This document shows positions 24,926 through 33,440 of a DNA stretch of 64,000 bases, in pieces (within the stretch, counting starts at the first letter, position 1; each line of letters starts with the position of its first letter). The stretch spans positions 208,749,298-208,813,297 of the forward strand of contig NC_091119.1 in NCBI RefSeq assembly GCF_040183065.1, written 5' to 3'. This DNA is from Periplaneta americana (lineage: Eukaryota > Arthropoda > Insecta > Blattodea > Blattidae). The position numbers and the translations under genes are program-made. Under the pieces are notes generated by a model. It had not been told where the DNA came from, did not search any database, and saw only the letters and a program-made list of their open reading frames with translations.

Positions 24926-27148
24926 ATGCCTAGACCGCACGATCCAACCAGCAGTTTGCGGTCTGGAAGATACGTACTGACGACAGGAATTGCGGAAACT
25001 TTGCAGGAAGTAGACATCGAAACCCAGACTGTGGACATTTATCGACAGACTCCCTCCAGAGAAATTCAAAATGAAGAATTGTTCAGAGAATTCCGCGTTC
25101 AAAGTCCAGTCTTAGGATCCAATTATTCTCTGGACGAATCAGAGCCAATAGCAGTCTGTTTGGGCATTGAAGCATTAGGAGGAATAACCCTCAAGGCCAT
25201 CGACTCCATCACAGACTTGCAAGGTGCTTGTTCCTTGGAGTGTCATTGTAAACACACGGAAGAAGCAAACAGCGGTACATCATCAGAAGAATCTGTAACA
25301 GTCTATTTTGCGACAACAGAAGAAGTTATGACTACTCCATTTCAGCCTGGTTCACCATCAAGGATGGACCCAATGACGCCTAGTCCTTCGAATCACGAGC
25401 CGCATTATCCTATTGCTCCCTTATTACAGAAATTGTATCTTGTTCGGCAGGCTTTACAGCCCATTGTGGACGAGATAATTGGGTCTAGAATGTTGGAAGC
25501 GAGAGATCGAAGAAAAGATTACGAAAGTTCAGAAACTCGGGATATGGGCATATCTGAACAAGATCTTACCACAAACGTCGAAAGTATAGTTTCAGTGAAA
25601 GAACAGATGGCTGAGGAAACCTTGAATGTAACAACACTTGAGAACGATGTTTGCAGATCAACTGAATCTGTGGAGCCTGAAAAAATCTCGAAGAAATCTG
25701 AGGAATCGTACAGATTAATATCTGAACCCAAAAAGTCTGAAGAAATCTTGGAAAAGTCTAGAGAGTCACAGATACATGCCAATAGACTATCAACTGGAAC
25801 TGAAAAGATCTCTAGAAAGTCAGTAGATTCGCAAAAGGATATTCGAAGGTTATCCGGAGATTCTCACATACTTTCGAAGCACTCAATTGATTCGAATAGA
25901 GATGCTCAAAGATTATCAAGGAAATCTGAAGATCCCGAAAGAATTTCTCAGAAGTCCAGAGATTCACAAAGAAATGTCCATAGCTTATCAATTAAAAATG
26001 GATATTCTGAAAGAACCTCAAGTAAATCTATCGATTCGCAAAATAGTATTCAAGAATCTAAAAACATATTGGAAAAGCCTGTAGATTCGCACAGGAATGA
26101 CCGCAGATTGTCAACTGAATCCGGAGATCTTGCAAGAATGTCGAAAAAATCCAAAGAGTCAGGTATGGCCCTCACAACAGCATCAAATGCGTCAAAACAT
26201 TCACAAACGCTACCTGAGAGAATGTCAATTACATCAAAGTCTGAGAAAACCTCAATGAAATCATGTACTTCAAGAGATGCTTCAATTTGTAGCAAATCGT
26301 CCAACAAATTCGCGAATTTAGCAAAGAAATCTACGCAGGACACCATTCCTGAGGAATGTAAATGCCAGCCCGATGAAGAGACAGATAAAATATTTTCTGA
26401 AATGAAGGCTGCTGGAAAACCGATTGATCAAAGTTGTATTTGCGGGAAAACACTTCCACAGAAAGAAACAAAATTCTCGGAAAAGAGGAGCGACGCTGAG
26501 CCTCCAGCAAAGAAATCATCTAAAACATCTGCAGGTCCGCTTTCGACTAGTTCTTCTAAAGACCACTGCATGCAGGGTTTAGAAACTTCTGATGACACAG
26601 GGAAAAGACATTCAGTCCCTTCTACTAAAGATTCTAGCACAGGTACCAGCACTGACTCTTCATTAGACAACTTGGAAAGTAAGACAAATATAATAAGTTA
26701 CCTAGACGTACTTCGGGATGTACTCGCGGACACAATTAAGATGCTTAACTGCACACGAATGAGCGAGAGGGACATTCGGAAAATACTGAAATCTCCACTT
26801 GGATCTCACCATGAGTACTCACTGCAAGCCAAAATAAAGGATCTTCGCCGCCTTAAGGCAGAATACAAAGATCTGTGCCAGAAGTTTAATTCCTTGAAAG
26901 ACCACTACAAGTACGACAGTGGTTCCATCGACGAATTGGCTTATGAAGCAAAGTATGATGCCAATACCGGGAAGGTCGTCACCACAGGAAGTGTTCCGAG
27001 AGTTGATCTGACAAATGTTCCCCATGTGAAAGAACGCATATTGGAGTGTCTCGCAGAGCTGCTGAAGATGAAGCACTTCCTCGAAGCCCGAACTCCGTTC
27101 CAGAGCAACAACCTGACTGGAGACATGCAGACTCAGCAGGTACTGTAG
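24926..27148 (+). CDS. Ser/Lys-rich repeat protein or large exon, 740 codons, function unknown
   Basis: Not recognised. Long plus-strand open frame with an in-frame TGA two codons before the ATG, so this ATG is the first available. Residues 1-130 are mixed with several cysteines (CSLECHCK). About 250-412 is a degenerate array of 21-24-residue units of the form RLS-x-S-x-x-ISxKSxDSQ. A cysteine patch follows (ECKCQPDEE ... SCICGK, about 476-515). The last 150 residues are predicted helical (YLDVLRDVLADTIKML, LRRLKAEYKDLCQKF). The frame ends TQQVL-stop, but CAG|GTACTG at 27139 is a possible splice donor, so it may be one exon of a gene continuing at 32.7 kb. Abundant S/T/K/E suggests a disordered, phosphorylatable cytoskeletal-type protein (inference). 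Confidence 0.65.
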   Translation: MPRPHDPTSSLRSGRYVLTTGIAETLQEVDIETQTVDIYRQTPSREIQNEELFREFRVQSPVLGSNYSLDESEPIAVCLGIEALGGITLKAIDSITDLQGACSLECHCKHTEEANSGTSSEESVTVYFATTEEVMTTPFQPGSPSRMDPMTPSPSNHEPHYPIAPLLQKLYLVRQALQPIVDEIIGSRMLEARDRRKDYESSETRDMGISEQDLTTNVESIVSVKEQMAEETLNVTTLENDVCRSTESVEPEKISKKSEESYRLISEPKKSEEILEKSRESQIHANRLSTGTEKISRKSVDSQKDIRRLSGDSHILSKHSIDSNRDAQRLSRKSEDPERISQKSRDSQRNVHSLSIKNGYSERTSSKSIDSQNSIQESKNILEKPVDSHRNDRRLSTESGDLARMSKKSKESGMALTTASNASKHSQTLPERMSITSKSEKTSMKSCTSRDASICSKSSNKFANLAKKSTQDTIPEECKCQPDEETDKIFSEMKAAGKPIDQSCICGKTLPQKETKFSEKRSDAEPPAKKSSKTSAGPLSTSSSKDHCMQGLETSDDTGKRHSVPSTKDSSTGTSTDSSLDNLESKTNIISYLDVLRDVLADTIKMLNCTRMSERDIRKILKSPLGSHHEYSLQAKIKDLRRLKAEYKDLCQKFNSLKDHYKYDSGSIDELAYEAKYDANTGKVVTTGSVPRVDLTNVPHVKERILECLAELLKMKHFLEARTPFQSNNLTGDMQTQQVL

Positions 27149-27210
27149 CGTTCATTAGACTAAACATATGCCAATTCCGATGTAAAAGTCAGGAGTGCCT
27201 AACCTTATCA

Positions 27211-27872
27211 TACTACAGTTCAGATCTTCTTACTTTATACCCTAAGAGTCAAACTCAACTATTTCTCCCCTATTACTATATATGCTAGTGATTTATAGTG
27301 ATTTCCTTGTTGTTAGGTTGAATATTTCTTGCCAACTTTCTTTCGAATTTCGGTACTGACAAAAATACAACTGACAGTTACTTTTTAACTGCTATGTTGA
27401 CAGCATTGTGTGCCTTTGTGAAGAAGCTGCCAATGTTCATGAAACGAAAATTACTAGCAAATGTCATTTTAAATTTGAACGTAATTAATAATATTAATAA
27501 ATAATACAATAATAATAAACAGTATACATTTTAAAGTGATGTTCGGTTCTCAGAATTCGTACTAAACATTTAATGTGATCAATCATTACATTTTTAGGAT
27601 ACATGTTTGAATCAAACTGTTTAGTAAAACTAATTAATGTCGTGTTGGCAAACAAAATAGGTATATTTTAATATTGGATAAATAAATAAATAAATAAATA
27701 ATAAATAAATAAATAGATAAATAAATAATAAATAAATAAATAAAAATGATGGTTGTTTTAGTACACAACACTGATTTTACGTCCTTTGGCGATATCTGGT
27801 AACAGTTGGCAACATTGAAAAGACGGCGATATTAATTTTTCAGGAACTACTCTTACATGAACCGCACTAATA
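27211..27872 (+). mobile_element. T2: short non-autonomous relative of T1 (MITE)
   Basis: The left part (ATACCCTAAGAGTCAAACTC, TATTACTATATATGCTAGTG) and right part (GATATCTGGTAACAGTTGGC, GGAACTACTCTTACATGAACC) match the ends of T1 and T3, with more divergence than T3 shows. Termini are degraded, so the exact ends and TA duplication are uncertain by a few bases. It contains an (AAAT)n run at 27677-27744. It begins about 60 bp after the stop codon of the 740-codon ORF. Confidence 0.75.
27677..27744. repeat. (AAAT)n microsatellite within T2
   Basis: About sixteen AAAT units with single ATA/GAT interruptions. Confidence 0.92.
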
Positions 27873-30130
27873 TATTTATCCGCCTAGAATGCTATGAATC
27901 TCATATACAACTCAGTATCGTTGGCACAATAATAAAAGCGTGAAAGAATAAATGAATGAAAGTATGAACGACTGAATGCAAACATGAATGGATGGATCTA
28001 TAAATGGATGAATGAAAGAATAAATGGAGGGTTAATAAATTAATCAATGATTGTGTTTATTGGCGTCGGCTTTAAATTGTTTTTGGCGGGAAAGGACAAG
28101 ATTAGGGTATACTTTATAACTTATATTTAATTGTAATATCGTATGTAAAATAGAGCGAATATCTGCTTCGTTTTACTTATAATAAATATGAACTATCTCC
28201 TCACTGCTCATGGAGAATGATCTTGATATAGAGCAAAAAATAATTATACCATTATTATCAACAGTAATCTCACTAGAGGTTTTGATTTATCTAGAGAAAA
28301 TCAAAACTCGAGTAGGATTTAATTGACTATTACACGATTAGAAGAAAGTATATAAAGATTAGAAGTAACGAAGTACTCCAATACAATAAAATATTAATTG
28401 ACTTACGAAAATACAACTGTCTTCAAATGTATTATTGTACCATCTCAACATTACGCTAGATGCATGCTAAATGGCAGTAGTGTGTTATGATTTGTCTTCG
28501 AACATAAAATATACTTTAATGCTCGAAGTTAGCTGTTATCTTGCTATCAGTTGTGCCAACTATGGAATCTTCATTGAACTCTGTAGACGATTAGTAGCAA
28601 TGCCTTCTCGATCAAGATCACGAAGGCAGTGTTACTAGTCAAGAAGGCTTTGTTGATCCAGTTTCATTTTTATTAAAACAGTTGCTTTCCATTTCATTTA
28701 TCGGAATCCCAGTAATCAACGTCACTTGGCAGATTTTTCAATAAATCTTAATATTAAACAATCTCTGATACGTGACTGTCCATATCACAATATAGCAGAA
28801 GCTATAACATAACCTAAATAATATATATACAAGTATTAGAAAAGTTTTAATTAACGACGATGACATAAAAAATAAACGTGAATAATTTTAGAATGAATAA
28901 TTATTGAATATACAATTTTCACATTTGGTGGTTCAGTTGATGTTATATTGGACGTGTGCGTAAAAGAAGTGGAACTCGTTGATGTAGGCCTACATGGTTT
29001 GTTCAACTTATTCAGGATTTCCGAATGGTGCTCTTCATTTATTTGTAAATAGGATTTCAGGGAAGATGCATAGGTATGACCATTGATCTTTATTAATTCT
29101 TGTTTTTCAATGTCAATGCGATCATATTTGGAACTGCTGTGCATCGACTGGAGTGGTTTGTAATTTTCTGTTTTTTTTTTTTTTATGTCCAGACCAGCGC
29201 AGTTTGAAATGTTGGCAAACAAAGAAACAAGGGACGCGATAAAATTAAACAAATGCTAGGGACGCGATAAAATTGTGCGATAAGCAGCCATGATTGGTTG
29301 AAATACTCCTTTCGTTCCGTTTTATTGGTCAAAAGTAGTGTGACGTACTAAAAGTGTAATAGTCAGTTAAAAACATGCTCATGCACATAGTAAATACTAA
29401 ATACAACAATGAAAATTGCTTCTGAGGATATGTCCAATAATTTATTTTCTCATCTGCTCCATATCTAATGACTAAGCAGTCATATGGAAGGCTCACGTAA
29501 CTTAATATCTGCTGTCTCTCTTTTATTTTTTTCAAACCCTCAGAAAACCCTCTCTGCAGTGGATGGCACAAGATTTTTTATCACAATATTAAAATACTCG
29601 AACTCCTTTGATGAATTCCTTACTTCATAAAGTCCTTTGTGTTGTAACATTTCTTTATTCTGCGTAAATTATGAAGCAGGAGATTGTAGTAGTTCATATC
29701 ACTTTTATTATCTGCTCAATTTCCAGCTACTATTTGGAAGCTCCTTTTTCATATCCGGGATAATACTATCTGTGATTTCAAAGAACCGATTCTTGTATCT
29801 CTACTCCATTGAGTCAAACTGCTTTGCTGCATTTTGTTGAGATCTCTCTCCTTCTCGGCACAGTGGGTGAATTAACTTCGGTAGATTTGTCCAGACTGCC
29901 TGGAAACTGCCTCTACAAAATATCATGCTTGCTTCCAGAGCTATGGGCGTTGTATCAGTCTATTCAAGGTGCCGCGATTTTTTTTGTACATTACAAATCA
30001 CAGAATCTATTTAGCCAAATAGTTCGACACGAACTAATGTCTTTACTCACACTTCACTATACATACCAGCTACACTGACCTCTGGAATTTGTAATATAAA
30101 TTATGGTCCGTTAAGTTTTCTACTCCATAG
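27873..30130. other. Unclassified region with weak minus-strand coding traces
   Basis: Minus-strand open frames (28851-29252, 133 codons; 29329-29571, 80 codons; neighbours between 29600 and 29850) have protein-like composition and could be parts of one decayed transposon or pseudogene. No domain can be named. No TIRs or target duplications were found. Confidence 0.3.
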
Positions 30131-30133
30131 CAT

Positions 30134-31272
30134 AGTACCTCGTTTATACAGGGACATCATTTTATTTTTACTTCAATTTTTTTGTACCTGAGTTTTTGAA
30201 TGTACTTCACTCCCACTCCTTCTAGTAATGAACTTCAACCGTTCTCCACACAGAACCAAGACCGCATATACAGTCATAGTAGCCTTACTGTCATAGTGAA
30301 CAGTACGTTCCAGAAATATATTCACGTTTTTCAATGACGAAAGAGCTTTGAATATTGAATCATTTTCGCACAGGTACTGTCGTCCATTTGCCTACGTCGC
30401 AACCTGGTTTCCCCCACCAGCTTCTTTTCGTCCCTCTGTAAAGGCTAGTGACTAGGATGTCTTAGCCCTTTTCTGAGAACATTAATTTCTGTTAGGAATT
30501 GGACGTCTACGTAATGTTATACAATTGTTTAAAATAGCTTAAAGAAAAGGGCCTCGTTAATAATTAACTGTCACGTGATTTCCCCCTTTCTACAACCCTG
30601 TGACATAACCACTTGGACGAACAGTAAATAGCATGTCTGAGTAATTTTGTCTTTTCGGATCGGACAGAAATGAAGATTGAATTTACAGTACGTAAGGTAA
30701 TATTTTATAGAGTAGGTACAGAATTATTTCCACATGAGTTACTAGTACGAAGGACGAAACTGGCAATAGGAATTAGATGCAATAGTCTATAGTGCGATAA
30801 TATGCACAAAAGAACTAAAGCCTGTATCGAAATGAACGGCCACCATTTTCAAAAATTTTTAAATATTCATATTATGATTATTTTTCAATTTAACTTCTTT
30901 CTCTATATTGTACGCTAATATGCTGTAGACAGTATAATATACACTGCATAATGAATACGTTCCTATGGATAGCTCAATTCGTGAGTAAAAACATATATTC
31001 TTAATACAGTACTGTATTTTGATTAAACAAAAACATAATGAAAATTATGGAACTCAAAATCGCGATATTTGCCAGTTTACGTAAATGTATGAACTACTTT
31101 TCTTCCCTCCTATACCTAGTAGAGTGATTTGTTTGTGTTTTACGCCAGTGTCATCGAACTACAGTGGTGGAAGGGGATAGCAAACTGTGTTTCCGGTTCT
31201 CTAAAGATATAGACAGGTTAATATTAAAAATGTTAGTAAAAATAAAATGATGTCCCCGTGTTTTTGCTGGAC
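30134..31272. mobile_element. About 1.1-kb non-autonomous DNA transposon with TIRs
   Basis: GGGACATCATTTTATTTTTAC at 30151-30171 has its exact reverse complement at about 31234-31254, and similarity extends outward a further 10-15 bp with mismatches. The interior has no coding frame. I recall closely similar sequences as a high-copy insect repeat. The exact ends and target duplication could not be fixed by eye, so the superfamily is not assigned. Confidence 0.65.
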
Positions 31273-31726
31273 TGTAGTTTGAAGTCAAGTCACTGCAGCT
31301 ATCTACGAATGGTCTATTATTTTACTTCTACAATGTTCTTTGAATGGTTGTATCGTGGACCATAGTTGTGTTCCAGCATCATAGTTATGGGAAATGACGG
31401 TATGTGTCACATTTAATATAAAATAAAATGAAGTTGTACTTTCTGTATCATACACATCAAAGAAATAGCTCCTTAATGTCTGCAAAGACTGTCAGGCCAA
31501 GTTCAGCAAAAGTGAAAACTTGCTTTCTATTGACATCGCCAGTGTGGGTTTGGGAATGCGACTAGCTTGAGGCTCAGCACAATAGATCTAATAAGTTTGC
31601 AGTGGTGGATCCTAGTGCCCCTCCTTACATTGAAATTCAATTCAAGGTTGGTACAATATTATAATTTTGTTGACTTGGCAACCCTGACTACACGTCAGTC
31701 ATTCTCTTCTCTGCGAAACGTACACC
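31273..31726. other. Spacer, nothing recognised
   Basis: No coding frame and no repeat recognised between the 1.1-kb TIR element and T3. Confidence 0.45.
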
Positions 31727-31728
31727 TA

Positions 31729-32445
31729 TAGTCCAGGTCAGCTTACTTCATACCCTAAGGGTGAAACCTAACTATTTTTCCCCCATTACTACATATGCTA
31801 GTGGATTGTGGTGATTTTCTAGTTTTCAGGTTGAATTTTCTTTTGCCAACTTCGTTTCGAATTTTGATACTGACAAATACTACAAATGGTAGTGATTTTG
31901 TAACTGGTATATTGGCAGCTGAGTCAAATATCGACAATATTTATCGGTACTGGAGTTCCATGAAATTAAAATTGTACTAGATTTCTGAGCCAGTTATTGG
32001 AAGCTAGTGAAATTTGAACATAACTTACTAATAATTAATTAATATCAGTATTAATATTAATACATAATAGTTATTTTATGTGTTGCGTTGTGATTGTAAT
32101 TCAAGACTATAAACAGGAAAGTTTTCGGAATTAGTAGTAATAATTTCATGTGGTCAAACAAAATACATTTTTAGGTTAGGTCTCGTGAGTCAATTGTTTA
32201 GTCAAACCAATGAATTTCCTATTGCCAGACAGAATACTTGACATGTTGTTCCCTTTCTCTTATAGTTTGGCAACGAAAATATATTAAAAATTATTGAATT
32301 ATTTAGAATAATCTTCCAACATAAAGTACGGTGAGTAAATAAGTCATTCAGTACGTAGGATCGTGTGATATCTGGTAACAGTTGGCAACACTGACAAGAC
32401 GGCAATATTTGCTGTTTAGGAACTGTTCTTATGTGACCCTCACTA
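31729..32445 (+). mobile_element. T3: 717-bp MITE derived from T1 family
   Basis: Flanked by TA (31727-31728 and 32446-32447). It begins TAGTCCAGGTCAGCTTACTT and ends with GACCCTCACTA. Its left 400 bp (CATACCCTAAGGGTGAAACC, CTAGTGGATTGTGGTGATTT, TTGGCAGCTGAGTCAAATAT) and right 150 bp (GTGATATCTGGTAACAGTTG) match T1 closely. The whole transposase gene is missing. It lies about 300 bp before the 1,178-codon frame. Confidence 0.85.
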
Positions 32446-32742
32446 TACACTGTGTTTACTGAATGTGGACTTGTGCCACTTTCGCTGAAAGTTCACTTTT
32501 GTAACTCAGTTTTTTTACTATTCTTTTCTCTTTTATTTTTCCAATTTTGCTACGGCAACTGTTACTATTTTATTACTATAGCTAGCGTATCATTCACGGC
32601 ACACTGGTTAAAAATTGCTGACTCTACTAAAGTCGACAGAAAATGCAACTTTTAGGTGGGAGGGTCATGTACTGAATTCTTCAAATTTGATATCATATAC
32701 ATATTGATGGAAAATTTCGTAATTTATCTAAAGAATTTAGCA

Positions 32743-33440
32743 GGTTTTTCAAAACAGCCTGACGTTATATTACCAGACACAGAACAATACTTGAAGGATT
32801 CATTCTTACAGGAACAAGTCGCTGAGCAAATAGCGGGTTCTCTGGAGCAATCTGATACTGCGTTACCAGACACAAAACAATACCTAAAGGAGTCTTCGGT
32901 ACATGAATCGGTTGCTGAGCAAATAGCGGGTTCTCCGGAGCAATCTGATACTGAGTTACCAGACACAAAACAACACCTAAAGGAGTCTTCGTTACATGAA
33001 TCGGTTCCTGAGCAAATATTGGGTTCTCCGGAGCAATCTGATACTGAGTTACCAGACACAAAACAACGCCTAAAGGAGTCTTCGTTACATGAATCGGTTC
33101 CTGAGCAAATATCGGGTTATCCGGAGCAATCTGATACTGAGTTACCAGACACAAAACAACACCTAAAGGAGTCTTCGTTACATGAATCGGTTGCTGAGCA
33201 AATATTGGGTTCTCCGGAGCAATCTGATACTGAGTTACCAGACACAAAACAATACGTAAAAAGGTCTTCGTTACATGAACCGGTTGCTGAGCAAGTAGCG
33301 GGTTTTCCAGAGCAATCTGATACTGAGTTACCAGACACAAAACAATACCTAAAGGAGTCTTCGCTACATGAACCGGTTTCTGAGCAAACAGCAGGATCTC
33401 CGGAGCAACGTGACCCAGATTTAGAACCGACCCTGAAAGT
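32743..33440 (+). repeat. 93-bp in-frame tandem repeat (7.5 units)
   Basis: Unit of 31 codons, core EQSDTELPDTKQYLKESSLH followed by ESVAEQ. The word CAATCTGATACTGAGTTACC recurs every 93 bp, e.g. at 32941, 33034, 33127, 33220 and 33313. Units 3-5 are nearly identical at the DNA level while the first unit is most diverged. Confidence 0.97.

Noticed and set aside
27873-30130. hAT- or piggyBac-like transposase remnants on the minus strand
   Set aside because: Some protein-like composition, but no family motif could be recognised, so only a weak 'unclassified' entry is kept.
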